Source: Isoetes taiwanensis
Lineage: Eukaryota > Streptophyta > Lycopodiopsida > Isoetales > Isoetaceae
DNA: 64,000 nucleotides
Direction: 5' to 3'
Assembly (NCBI GenBank): GCA_021234155.1
Contig: JAJEKV010000307.1
Span: 248,001-312,000, forward strand
The position numbers and the translations under genes were made by a program. Shown piece by piece: positions 10,390 to 21,800 of the stretch. Every line of letters begins with the position of its first letter. Positions within the stretch are counted from its first letter, which is position 1. The notes beneath the pieces are model-generated. The model was not told the DNA's origin and ran no database searches. It saw nothing but the letters and a program-made list of their open reading frames with translations.

Positions 10390-11645
10390 TAGGAGGCGCT
10401 GGCAGTTGGCGGTGACGAAGCAAGGTCACGCCGGGGCTAATGGTAAGAGAAGTCGCGGATGCAATCTCTGGGGGAAATGCCGTGGCCAATGGAGCGGCCA
10501 CAAGGAGTTTCCTGCTCATCTATAGAGCAATATCTTGCCCCGGGGCGGCCAAAGCAATGTCTCGACGCACGAGCACATACGAGCGAGCGACGTTGGAGCT
10601 TCTTATGCCCGGCTAAGGTGGATAAAGCATAAAGTGCCCACCATGATGCTTCAGCCTTCGAAGCCAAATCCTTGGCAATAAAGAGGACCTGCCCTTGCTT
10701 AAAAGCCGAAAGGAAGAAGCGGGTGGTATGGTTTTCTAAAGCACGAACCTCAGGGATAACAGAGGTGGCTATCTCCTTGTCGAGGTCTATAGTCACTTCC
10801 TCCTCCTTATCTTCTTACTTCTCTTCCCTCAAATGATCCCTGTTGTCACAAAGATCTTCCCCGTCCTCATCCGATTCCATGGGAATATCTGGAGCGTGAG
10901 GTTCCATAGCAACAAAGGCTTCCTCAGGTGGTTGTGACGGGGCCTTTTGCAACATAAGATGTCGCAAGCGCAAGAGGACGTCAACCGGTTCTATAGTCTC
11001 CTGGTGAATTGAAGCAGTTGCTGTACCTGGAAGGGGAACTCGGCAGGGCTGAAGTCAATGAAGTCGTCCATACAATACTCAACAAGCTCGTATAGGGCGT
11101 TAGTCTTGGTCTCAATGCAGCGGCAGTTGGTCGGCTAACTGCTTCCAGCGAACAAAATCATCCTTACTGACACGCTCATTGTCCTCTTCATACGGTATAG
11201 CTGATACCTTTCCCTTCTCTACAGGCAAGGCTTCGTCTTCGACGTATTTGTCCATAAGAATGGCCAATGCAAACCTGACGTCAAAGTATCTTTAGCCCTC
11301 ATGAAGAATAATAGGAGAATGCTTTGCATATCAGAGTTTTTCTTTAAGCACGTTGGTGCCGTGAGAGTCACTCCTCAACATCTCCCATAGCATATCCCTG
11401 TCCAAATAGAGGCGGGGGGGGTCGCCAAAAGGAATGCAGTGCGGAACCATATCTTGAGTACAGAACTCGAGGAATGCAGCGTAATCTGGGTGCGCCTGCA
11501 TGTTAATAATCAAGTCAATATTTTGGAGCAAGAAGGGATGGAGCAGTTCGAAGGGAACATGGGGATCCCAGTGCTCACCGTCCAAGTACCATTGGCCAAG
11601 GGTAGGAGCATCCATCTGCGCAAGAAAAGAGTGGCGGAGGAACAA
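10390..11645 (-). pseudogene. Decayed unknown reading frame, possibly retrotransposon-borne
   Basis: A minus-strand frame can be followed in pieces from about 11616 (MDAPTLGQWYLDGEHWDPH) through HPFLLQNIDLIINMQAH and FGDPPRLYLDRDMLWEML, then about 500 bp with several stops (including PSQPPEEAFVAMEP), to 10437-10796 (TIDLDKEIATSVIPEVRAL and FFLSAFKQGQVLFIAKDLA). I do not recognise the family. It lies immediately 5' of the gypsy gag remnant on the same strand, so it may be an extra frame of that element, or a separate decayed gene. Confidence 0.3.
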
Positions 11646-12715
11646 GAGAACAAGGAGAGTTTATTTAAAGATATGCTGACGTCAGCGTCAGACTTCCTTA
11701 ATAATAATAATCATTAAAAATTTCTCTCTCTTTTCTTTTGTAAATAATTATGAAAATATACATAGCAAGAAATTATGGACAAATATTGAGATTCCTATAT
11801 TCCGGCTCCTGTGTTTGGAGGAGAGTGAACTTCAGCTTCAAAATTTGCGAATATATTAAATCCTATGAATGGAAAGTAGCAGAGACTTCTGAATCAGAAT
11901 TGCATGTACACCAATGCTACATCCGACCTTGATTTGATTAATAAATATCGTGAAAAGAAGACTTGTTTTGTCTCGAGTGCAAGATCTATTTTAACTCTTT
12001 GCAGCCATTTTTCAAAGGCTTGCAGTTGTGCTGAAAACGTGGCTTGTATAATCCGTCCAAGAACCCTGAGAGGTACAACTCTAGTATTTGGATTGTAACT
12101 AGATTCATCTTTGAATTGACTATGGTGTACATGCAGCTAATGTACATAAAGCTATTAATGAGTTTCTTGCATCAATAATAGATATCACTTGGGTATATTT
12201 TATTGGTTACAAAACCTTGAATAGGTAGTCAATATAGATGCTACGCATAGATGGAATCTATTAGCTAGGATCTAAGGCGTTTTTCTGTGGATGCACTTTG
12301 TAAGATGACATAGTTCTAGTAAGCACATAAACATTAGAATTGATACTAATATTGCTATTTTTCACAGGTGTCTTCATTATGGGGATGTTTGTGCAAAAGT
12401 AGCCGTCTACTTTGAAAGATCTAGAGGTCATAACATTCTTATGTAGTTCTTGATGTTATATAGATATAATTACGCTTTTAGTTCTTGATGTATGGTATTT
12501 CACTCTATGCAACATTTTTAAAGCTTATATTTTTCATAATTGAATGGTCATTCAATCCCTTGCTATTTCAAATATTTGTTGTTCTTTGTCTGTAGTTCAG
12601 GTGTCCTCATTGGCTAACAGTTGGGATTTATGGGTGTAAACGGTGTTCTAAGCCATAAAGTTTTATATAGTGCCCATTTAGATTCCTCAATCTGATATCA
12701 CTGACAAGATCGAAA
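11646..12715. other. No gene recognised
   Basis: AT-rich sequence without a supportable coding region. A TGACGTCA palindrome lies near 11678, but no promoter context supports it. Confidence 0.4.
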
Positions 12716-12927
12716 TGCTCTCATACCCACATATTCTCCAAATTCCAGTGGGTCCTTGGATACAGATTCTGATTTTGCTTGTTCTGCACCAAATGTGGTG
12801 TCATGGCTTTTTACAGCAACAACGCTCTCATACCCATATTTTCTCCAAATTTTGGCGGGTCCTTAGATATAGATTCTGATTTTGCTTGATGCACCAGAGG
12901 TGGTGCCGTGGCGTTTTACAACAACAT
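12716..12927. repeat. About 107-bp tandem duplication
   Basis: Two adjacent copies begin TGCTCTCATACCCA (12716) and CGCTCTCATACCCA (12823) and continue through TTCTCCAAATT and GATTCTGATTTTGCTTG. The divergence between them is visibly higher than in the copia array, so this is an older local duplication. Confidence 0.85.
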
Positions 12928-14200
12928 CAATCAACTTCTTCTTGAATTATTTGCATTATGCTACCAATGTTTGATACTTAGCATATGTATCTTGATTAGT
13001 AGACTCTTGCAAAGTATTAAGAATGCTTATGATGAAGTCATGTTTATGTGGTTAAACAACCATAACTATGGAGTAGAAAACAGTTTGGATCCTTGAGTTA
13101 CATGAATCAGTTAAGTTGTAAGGAAGTCAAGGGAACCAAAATCTAAGCTATGTGTTGTACCTAGGTGTTTGTGGCCTACTTTGAAATTTTGTTGGAGAAA
13201 CAAAATTGATCTAAAATAATGGCTGATTTGAATACTAGTCCTAAGCTAAAATTTTAATGCAAAATACCTAGAGTGTACATAATGTTTGGAGTATAGTGTT
13301 TATGTAGAAGAAAAATGCATTTTATTTGCCCTATACTTTGGAGAATTTGGAATTTTGAATACATATTAATTTCCTTGGCTCTATGGCGAAAATACCCCTT
13401 TTTTTCCTATTATTCGAGTAAAGATAAAAAATAATAATTCTTTTTTAATGTTTTCATTTCAGTACCAAAAATATGAAAGAGGCGCAACATTCGACTAGAT
13501 TCAATAATAACTAATTGCTTAGCTAATTATTACTAAGGCAAGGCCACCTGGACCAACCCCATTAGCCCAGGCTACTTGCCCATCTGAGAGGCAACCAAGT
13601 GGGCCTCCAATGCCAATTCTACCCCAAATCGAATTGGGAGGATTTGATGAAGGAGGAGCTGCTTGTTCATCCCTAATCAGACCAGCTACATGGAAACCTT
13701 AAGAGTCAATGACTCAATGTCTCTAGCCAAGATACAAGTTAGTACTTAGCTAGCTTGAGCTTCTAACCAACCCTTGTATGTATAGTTGTATGATTAATCT
13801 CTATTTCATGTGCTATTTGAAATGATGCTATTTTACTGTGCATCTTTTGAAGATTTGGTTTCTGATATTTGGAGTCACTATTTGAAAAGGTTATATCTTT
13901 TTATGAACTAGAAAAATAACTAGTCGTATTATTATCAATATGATTGCGACAATTGCTATGGCCATTCAATTTTTATGTGTAAAACAAAAAACACTTAAAT
14001 TCAACTAAAAGTAGACAACAAAATTGCATACTCAAATTAGTGGCATTTTCATCCACTAAGCAAACAAACCAACAAATATTTAGCACATCCACATTTACCA
14101 TCTTACAAAATTCTTTCAAACGAGGTGCACCCTAGTCTACCACAGTCATCGGATCTGTCGATCTTACGGTCCAGACCGTATGTTGGAGCCTCTAGGCACT
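12928..14200. other. No gene recognised
   Basis: AT-rich non-coding sequence. The segment 13540-13700 is richer in C and G and translates briefly, but it has no start, length or motif that would support a gene. Confidence 0.4.
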
Positions 14201-14408
14201 TCTCTTTTCGCTTATAGTCATTTACGATTGTGGGCACCTATGATTTTAAAATATGGAATACGAATTCGCTTAACGTATTGATGGAATATCGAGCCTCTAT
14301 ACGGCTTCGCATAAGCTTTTAGAATATAAAATATGGGGGCTCGAACCTCTACCAAATAACTCAATATTCTAATAAGACGACTATGATCAATATAACCCAT
14401 GAGCTAAC
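14200..14408 (-). repeat. tRNA-derived SINE candidate
   Basis: On the minus strand, TAGCTCATGGG (near 14404) resembles a polymerase III A box. About 58 bp downstream is GGTTCGAGCCC (near 14345), an excellent B-box match. Spacing and order fit a tRNA-derived promoter. A folded tRNA cannot be drawn confidently, and a clear 3' A-tail was not found on the expected side, so this is a SINE head or an old tRNA relic rather than a functional tRNA gene. Confidence 0.35.
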
Positions 14409-14435
14409 ATGATTATTTTTTATCTTAAATCCATG

Positions 14436-14450
14436 TTTTTTTTTTTTTTT
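14436..14450. repeat. Poly(T), 15 nt
   Basis: Uninterrupted T-run next to the SINE candidate. It could be an A-tail of a minus-strand retroposed copy or a chance tract. Confidence 0.5.
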
Positions 14451-14749
14451 ATAACAACTAATTCAATTGTTTTAGGGATATGGTCTATAGTTTAGGAGTT
14501 GTCATTTTTACATCTATATCAAATCCTCCTGGAACCCTCTGTTATTGTGCTATATATTGTCTTATATTCATAGGCATCATCAACAATCTTAATTCAAGCT
14601 TCTCTTGTTTATAATAGTTTCATCAAATTGCAATCAATAGAGCTGTATTCTTGAAAGCACGGATTACTTCATGCCAAACCTCTTTTTCTTCATCTACTAA
14701 ACTCCAACCTGGTTAAGTACCAACCTTACCCAAAGCCTGCATTACTGTT

Positions 14750-14751
<2 letters not shown>

Positions 14752-14782
<31 letters not shown>
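14752..14782. repeat. Poly(T), 31 nt
   Basis: An uninterrupted run of 31 T. On the minus strand it is an A-tail, compatible with a retroposed sequence whose body lies to the right (14783 onwards); no known body was recognised there. Confidence 0.8.
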
Positions 14783-15718
14783 CTGTATTTTCAGTTGCCA
14801 CATATGTGCTTTCCAATTTTTTGGAATAACAATTGTACGTAAAATTCTCTACACAATGATACATGGTATATTTAAGGAGCTTGAACTACAAATCACCCGC
14901 TACTTCAACTACAAATTGATTAAGAAAATGGTTAACATTCAAGTTTTCAAAAACAAGTTACTTTGGTGAAATAGTCCAACTACGAACTGCTCAAGAAAAT
15001 AGTTAACATTCAAGTTTTACTCAAACAAGTTACTTTGATAAAACAAAGCGTCAGCATTATCAAAGTTATCCATAGTTTTGAAAACAAGATACTGCACCAA
15101 TACTCGATTAAGTTCTCACAATAACTTCCGCGAAAACAACAAGATACCCCAGCAAGTTCTTCCAGCAACAACATACTTCTGGCCACTTGATTAAGCAATG
15201 GAACTCTGATACGACCAAATTTAATGCATGTAAATAAGAATAATGAACAAACGAATTTTGAATTAAAAAAAATAGAGCATATTGGGGTCGGTCTTAAGAA
15301 GTTGCAGCCTTATACCCTCATGCCTAATGCAACCAATCAGACCCCATGACCTGACCTTAACTTCAACAACAAAATTTTTTAAAGGCTTACCCACACATAC
15401 CAGTCTAGCCTCTATTGGAGCTCTCGCTGAACATTTTTGCAAACCCAGTTCACATACTCCAAAGTGGAGTTTACCGCTCGCTGTTGATTTTACAGCAGTT
15501 CCACTCCTTTTTAGATTTGATCATATCATAACTTGTTATGTGAACATGAGAAATTGGAGGGCGTTAAAGTTGCAGAATATTGACTAGGTTGTTGAAAATT
15601 TGAGTATTGAAGTTAAGTTGCAAAGATCTATTCAAATTGAAGTATTACGAGGTTCTACAAAGACAAGTTGATTGATTAATAACTACTAGGTTAATTATTA
15701 ATTAACCTAGGTTCGACG
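14783..15718. other. No gene recognised
   Basis: AT-rich sequence with local near-duplications (AACATTCAAGTTTT occurs near 14935 and near 15004, each followed by a similar AAACAAGTTACTTTG string), which suggests small internal repeats. No coding region is supported. Confidence 0.4.
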
Positions 15719-15743
15719 AATAGAATAGAATAGAATAGAATAG
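15719..15743. repeat. (AATAG)5 microsatellite
   Basis: Five AATAG units followed by a T-run, the same arrangement as at 10208-10232. Confidence 0.9.
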
Positions 15744-15812
15744 TTTTTTTAACGTCCACGGAGACCAATAGGTCATGGGACCCATACAATGGGCTAGTAC
15801 AATCATTACTAC

Positions 15813-15870
15813 TAGGATTAAAAAACCCCTGCCTCGAAAGGTTTTCAAGGGAAAAACCTTTGCAGTAATG
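15813..15870. repeat. Dispersed hairpin motif, copy A
   Basis: The core is GGATTAAAAAACCCC then GCCTCG, then AGGTTTTCAAGGGAAAAACC, which can fold into a short stem. Related sequences are at 60309-60366 and 61962-62018. The three are in the same orientation and share the order A-run, CCC, GCC, GGTTTTC, GGAAAAC. Confidence 0.55.
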
Positions 15871-15992
15871 ATGATACTAGACAAGCAGAGATAATGACTA
15901 CTGAGGGCTCAGTAATTGCAGACGTTTATCTAGAACCTCAAGTATGTATAATGCCAAGTCATGCACAGATGGTGCTCTGAGAAGTTGTGGAA

Positions 15993-16150
<158 letters not shown>

Positions 16151-16429
16151 TGGTCATTCATGGAGAAACATTTGTAAATAGGTGTACATATACCATTCTG
16201 AGATATAGCCCTGAAATGGAAAAGGATAAACATTAATAAAATGGAGCCAAGAAATTTCCAAATGAACTCAGTCCCAGCTTGAGCGGACCAAGTAGACAAT
16301 TGGTGGCTCGCAAAGCGTCAGAGCCACCAGTATATAAACATAAACTGTATGGCTCAAAATGATCAGTGATCATCCAACTGCAGATTGAACTGGATTCTAG
16401 GTACGTTTCAATGAGTTTATAAGTTGGTC

Positions 16430-16990
16430 AATGTGATGCGGAAAGTAATGCCCATATTTTGTTTTTGAAGCAATATGGAGCATATTTGGATTGATAGTGA
16501 ATTCTTCAAATTGGAGGAAATGCATAATTATGGTCTTATTTTGTGTTGTACATGGTTATAAGCAAGGAGCAGGCATTAGAGCGTGACATATTTAGAAGAC
16601 CCCATATATTCCATAGTCGCAAACTGTCCACTCCTAGATGCTCCCCCCCGCCTCCATCTGTCAACACCCCCAACATAATAGTGATCTAGGCTATTAAAAG
16701 ATTCGATGTTTCATTAGAAAGGTGCCTCCATTTTCCTAAAGGTTTAAAACCTTATATTAGATAAAAATTGCCTTTTATTAACTTTCAATATTAACTCTTA
16801 GAAATTCACGCTAGTTTAAAATTTATCTCGCATTAGCTATTCAAGACATGTTGGTTGCAAGGTTAGACATAGATATTTATGTCTCTCTTTCTCTTTCTCT
16901 TTCTCTTGCTCCCCACAACCACTCCCCTAAGCATCACCATATCAATTCCTCCCCTTCCTAGGATTGATCGTCCTCGATCAAGAAATTATA
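16430..16990. repeat. Dispersed repeat, inverted relative to 59.8-61.4 kb
   Basis: The segment 16430-16620 matches the reverse complement of about 59890-60250 (shared strings include CCTCCAATTTGAAGAAT and AAATATGCTCCATATTG). The segment 16620-16990 matches the reverse complement of about 61110-61430 (shared: CCTTTTATCTAATATAAGG). At the right-hand locus the two halves are separated by about 0.85 kb. It is an unclassified non-coding repeat family member. Confidence 0.75.
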
Positions 16991-17078
16991 TGGCAAACTT
17001 AATACAACCAAGTCCATGGTTGCAACCCTGGTTGAATCCACAACTAGAAATAATCATGTCCAGCCCTTTAGGCTAAAA

Positions 17079-17080
<2 letters not shown>

Positions 17081-17112
<32 letters not shown>
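17081..17112. repeat. Poly(T), 32 nt
   Basis: Uninterrupted T-run. A second run of 15 T lies at 17322-17336. Both could be minus-strand A-tails. Confidence 0.8.
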
Positions 17113-17116
<4 letters not shown>

Positions 17117-17365
17117 ATATATGATAATAATGGACAACTAGATCAATATGTTGCAGCCATAATTGTTGTCTTAAAGTTTACTACAAACAAAATTATTTTC
17201 TTAGAAATTCATCTACCTCCTTTACGGAGCTACATACTTAGTTAACAACTTAACTAAACTACTTTAAGTAGGCAATCTGCAACTTCGCCTTCTCTTTTTG
17301 AACTTCATCCGCAAATGCAACTTTTTTTTTTTTTTTATCTTAGTGCTTGGTTCAAGCGGAAGTTC

Positions 17366-17387
17366 TTCTATTCTATTCTATTCTATT
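17366..17387. repeat. (TTCTA)4 microsatellite
   Basis: Complement of the AATAG pentamer seen at 10208 and 15719, so in the opposite orientation to those two tracts. Confidence 0.85.
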
Positions 17388-17455
17388 TGAAACACTTTGG
17401 CTAGGGGTCCACTAGAACGAGGATTTGATTTATATTCTATTCTACCTTGATCCCT

Positions 17456-18467
17456 TCATTCTCCTCGATTGCCTCGGTCATTTTGGTCTCTTTTTGCATT
17501 TAATTTCGGGCAATGTACCTTAAGATGTGGTCCTCCGCAATAAAAACATTCGCTTTTCTTTGACAAAGCTCGGTCAAGTTGATTGTCCCACCTTGTTTTC
17601 CGAGCTTGGTCTTGATTATCTCCCATGCTTGGTATAGATCTCTTGTTCCCTTTGTGTGAGTTCTTGTTATTGCTTGCTTTAACATTGCTTGTTTCGTCGT
17701 TGTCTTTATCATCATCATATCCATCCCATATACTACAATTTATAGAATCAGGATTTAACTTTCTTTTCACGGCAATAGCTTTCTTTATGGCCTCTTCTAA
17801 AGTCTGAGGATCCACAAAAACTCAATTCTGCATACAAAGAATTTTTAAGCCCTACTATATACTTGTGTAGCAGTTCTCTTTCATTTAATCTGTCAATTTG
17901 AGTAGACAGGTACTGGAATTTGAATGTGTATTGATAGACTGAATCATTGTCGCCTTGCCTGAAGAGGTCCCATTCCCTTTTGATGCCATTATGATAATTG
18001 GCAGTCAGGTTATAATCTTTGAAAGCTTTTCTAAAGCTTTTCCATGTCAAAATCTTTGGATCCATTATTTTTATTCATTGCCATCGAGTTCTAGACATAT
18101 CTATCAAATATTTATCCATGGCTTGAAGCTTCTGTTTTTCTGTAGAAAATCCAAAAATTGCAGGCATGTTTCTCTTTTCACCGGAGAAGGTAGGTAGACC
18201 TGTAACTTTTCCAACCATTTACATGATGATGCAATTGAAGATTTTTGTACGTTGACCAGTGCTGCAAATTGCTGCAGATCCTGTGGTGCATCGATTAGCA
18301 TGGGAGGCTTAGGTAGAAATTTATAGGCTAACACAAATACTCCAGCAATCTTTAGCATTCTGCTTGATTGGAAGAGGCTGGAATAACCATTTGGTCTGCT
18401 ATATAATTGGCATTGCTAATAGTTGGTTGTATTGCTGATCAGGTATGCCGAAGCGATTGGTAGACAT
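17456..18467 (-). pseudogene. Ty3/gypsy gag with CCHC zinc knuckle, frameshifted
   Basis: The gag starts at ATG 18465-18467 (MSTNRFGIPDQQYNQLLAM), 32 bp from the primer-binding site. The core has ILTWKSFRKAFKDYN, then IKREWDLFRQGDNDSVYQYT, KFQYLSTQIDRL and HKYIVGLKNSLYAEL, the Retrotrans_gag pattern. Then comes a basic linker and the zinc knuckle CFYCGGPHLKVHC (C-x2-C-x4-H-x4-C) near 17530. Frame changes occur near 18380, 18080 and 17800. The protein packages the element RNA in virus-like particles. Nothing downstream (left) resembles protease or RT, so the element is truncated after gag. Confidence 0.8.
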
Positions 18468-18499
18468 ATCCAAGGGATTGGTTTTGAGAATCAAGAAGA

Positions 18500-18509
18500 T
18501 CTGATACCA
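18500..18509 (-). other. Primer-binding site (tRNA-iMet) of the gypsy element
   Basis: The minus-strand reading is TGGTATCAGA, the complement of the plant initiator tRNA-Met 3' end. It lies between the gag start and the putative 5' LTR, which would begin on the plus strand at TGATACGAAT (18514). Confidence 0.7.
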
Positions 18510-18513
18510 AAAT

Positions 18514-18697
18514 TGATACGAATGCAAAATGTTATGGCAAAACAATAATCTCTGAGTAAGAACAACAATCAAAAGATAAATCAAATAACAAAGTCCAGCC
18601 TCCAAGGGGTAAGCTCACCACCCAATCGGGCTGTCCTGAGCAAGAGAATTCTAGAGAAAGACAGAATTTTTGGGAAGGAATGGCTTAAGGTAAAATC
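18514..18697 (-). mobile_element. Putative 5' LTR sequence of the gypsy element
   Basis: This sequence lies on the far side of the primer-binding site and starts with TG on the plus strand, as an LTR would. Its outer boundary is not resolved: it may include the hairpin-rich repeat at 18698-18825. No matching 3' LTR was found left of the gag. Confidence 0.4.
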
Positions 18698-18825
18698 AAT
18701 AGCATCGATCCGAGCCCTCGGATCGTTATTCTGGGATGGGACGAGCAGCTTTAGAGGTGCTCGTCCTTCTTGTGGCTCGTTATCGGCATCTTCTCACAGC
18801 ACTCTTTCCTTGTCCATTGCTTCCC
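18698..18825. repeat. Hairpin-rich direct repeat, left copy
   Basis: Near-identical to 25409-25532, same orientation, 6.7 kb away. It contains a perfect inverted repeat CGATCCGAG/CTCGGATCG separated by CC, and a second one, ACGAGCA/TGCTCGT. It may be the untranslated or LTR part of the adjacent gypsy element, or a short dispersed element. Confidence 0.8.
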
Positions 18826-21800
18826 GTTTCTTGGTTCCCTCCATTACACCCACTCTTTGTTTTCCCACTTCTTTTCAATGAATCTTCTCATTTCCCTTTT
18901 GTTTCTCCTTCTTTTCAATGAATCTTCTTCTTCTTTCCCTTCAAAAGCTTCTTCTTGCCATCAGATGTTTCATTAGTTTCTATCTCCTTCTCGTCCTTAT
19001 GGTATGATCATGCATGGAGGAGTGATCAAATCCTTAAGATTCATTACTTTCCTTTACATTTAATGCCTTCGAGTTCGCACATGGCGAATCCATTAAAAAG
19101 GGATGATACAATATTTACTGGCTTATGTAGATTATATCAATTTTCAACAATCTTCCGTTGTTTTTTTTGCAGGTTTCAGCATTCTTAGCGTCTATTGTAA
19201 ATTTTCCACAATCTTCTATTGCTTTTTGCAGTTTGTTCTTTCTGTTTTGATGCATTCGGACTGTGCATGGGCATCCATATACAAAAGCCTGATCCAATCG
19301 TTGTTATCCAGCCTATGGAGATCTTAAAAACTGGACTCTTTGTTTAATATTGCATCTTTGTAACAGTTTCTAACATGCAATTCATTGTGGAAGGTCTGGC
19401 TTTTTCCAACAAGCAAGGAGCTGCAATGGCACTGTTAAGCCGATATCTTCTCGTTCTTCTTCTCTGTTGATTTCTTACAGCTGCTCCATCGATTTGGAAG
19501 CTAGAGCATAATCTAGCTCTGATTAGTGCTTTTTGGCTGGATTCACGATTGGGTCTTCTCTCTTTATGAATCTGTAGTATTTCTCTGAATTTCATCTAGT
19601 TTGGCATCATATCTAGCTGAATTTGCATGGCTTGCAGCGCATTTTGCCTTCTTTTTCTGCCTGTGTTTACCCAGCAAATGCCCCTTCTCACCGCGGTTTT
19701 CTCGCCTTCAATTAGCTTGCAAATAGAGCTTATGCTGAGCCATTGTTTGTCTTCAGGATGGTTCACAATATGATCTGCATGCATGAAGAAATAAACTTGT
19801 GTTGCTTCTGTGTTTCTTTGCTGCTATGATTTGAAAGAAATCTGCCTTATGCTAGACTAGGGAAAAGGAAAAGTACTTGGATGTTTGCGTTAATCTTCTT
19901 TTGCAGATCTTGAACTGGTGATGGACGGGGCTGAGCACAATCGATTTGTTGTTGCTTATCCTGAACCAAAGGGTCTGCACCAAGCAACAAAGGGGGCTGT
20001 TTTGCCTCTTTTGAGTCTACAGATCTAGTATTCAAGATTCGAATGGCATTTCCAGAACCTACAAGACAAGACTCGTGAAGAATTTGAACGAAGTATGGTT
20101 GTTTGGCGAAGATAGTTACAGAACAGAGCATGGATATATCGAGCATGTAGCACAGGAGGAAATTTTTTGATGACGAACCATCTCTAACCTGTTCTCACAG
20201 ATCTGCTCCTTGGCTCACGATCTGCCCTGCTCTCGCTTCTTTCTGCCATCCCTAATCTCTGGCCTAAGCTTTTTCCCTTTCTCCCTGATCCGGCCGGCCT
20301 AATCCTTTCTCCATTCCGTTGCCTTTCTTCATTAGCGGGTTACATTCATCCCTCCTAGTTTGTTTCTTCTTACACTTATTTCGAACCTTGGGACTTTTAA
20401 CTGTCTAAACTTATTTTAATTGTTTAAACTCGTTGCTGGGTAGACTACCTCCGTCTCACCTTCACCTCGGTCTGCCTTCTTCGTCTTTCAAGGTTTGTGT
20501 TTCCTTCACGATTTGTGTTTTCCAATTTTTTTTTTACATTTAAATGTTCGAATGAGGAACTTGTTTCGCGGCTCTGGGTTCGTCCACACTTAGCCCTCTT
20601 AATCATATACATTTCCTTCGCTAACAATTTTATTCTGACCATTGTTCAAGTCATTTATGTTAGATGCCTACATAATTATTTTTGACCATTGTTCATGGGG
20701 ATTGGGTTTGGTATTTGCATTTAATTATGGGTTTGGCATCTCATCATTCTCATTTGTGCTTACTGGAACCTTCGACTCTATGATATGCATGATCATTTGC
20801 CAATATTCATTTGATCTATAATTTATCCTAGTTCATCTCATTTCTCTTGCATTTGTTCCTCTTTTCAATACCCTACGTTCTCAAACCATTGAATTCATGC
20901 ATCGAGTTGGTTCTTCTTTTTGTGATTGCAACCCATCTTTATTTTTTCTCCATGTATAGCTTGTGTTGCTTGATATTGAACCTCACTAATCCAAAGCTTT
21001 TTGGGGATTGCAAGTGTTCCATTTTAACTCTTGTGGTGCTCTCTTATTTTCTCTGGTCTATTGTTTGTGCTCTGAGGTTGAATTGACAATGCCTCGCATT
21101 TATTAGTCTGGAGTACTTGTGGTGTTTTTGGTCTTTAACGAGCATCATCATTTTTCTCAAAGTATAGTTTGGGTTGCCTTGTCTTCAAATTAACTAATCC
21201 AAGCTACCACATTAAATTTCAATTTTATGGTGCCCCATTACCTGATTCAGACTTTGGGAGTTTTTTCTTCTAGTAACTTGGTTTTTCTGAAGAAAAAGTG
21301 TTGCTTCAGCAGTTTTCTACCTCTGGTGTATCTCTGATATTCCTTTGGTTAAGCGTCTCTTGGGTCATTGTCTTTGGAATCATTTTTATGCATCATATGT
21401 TGGCTTGCCAATTTTGCCTAGATACAGACATCTCTTTTCTACATTCTTTTTTCCATGTTTCAAGGTGGTTTCACGTCAATTTGGGACTTTCTTAGTCGAA
21501 TAATTGTTTCATTCCATGTATCTATGGTTTTTTAACATGGTCCTTAGATATTTGTTACAATTGCCTTTGCTAATACATTCTTTTCATTTAATCACTTTGT
21601 TTTGTGGCGAGCCTCGTTGCATCCCACCTTGCTCTTGGTTTTCTTGACTTCCATCTCCTCTAACATCCTTGGCCATAACTCCCTTTGACTTAGCTCACAC
21701 TTTTGACCTTTTCCTGGGTGAGCATCGCCATCTTACTATTTTCATTTTCAGCCTCTCTTTTGCTAGATCCATGCCATCTTCGGCTATTCATCTTGGTCTT

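Noticed and set aside
11678-11685. TGACGTCA as a functional promoter element
   Set aside because: A perfect palindrome, but with no gene start or promoter context; an 8-mer is expected by chance in a window this size.
14218-14400. 60-codon frame GYIDHSRLIRILSYLV as a plastid gene insertion
   Set aside because: I considered plastid matK or a ribosomal protein, but no block matches, and the A/B-box layout explains the segment better.
18698-18825. Hammerhead ribozyme in the hairpin-rich repeat
   Set aside because: The conserved CTGATGA and GAAA core elements are absent.
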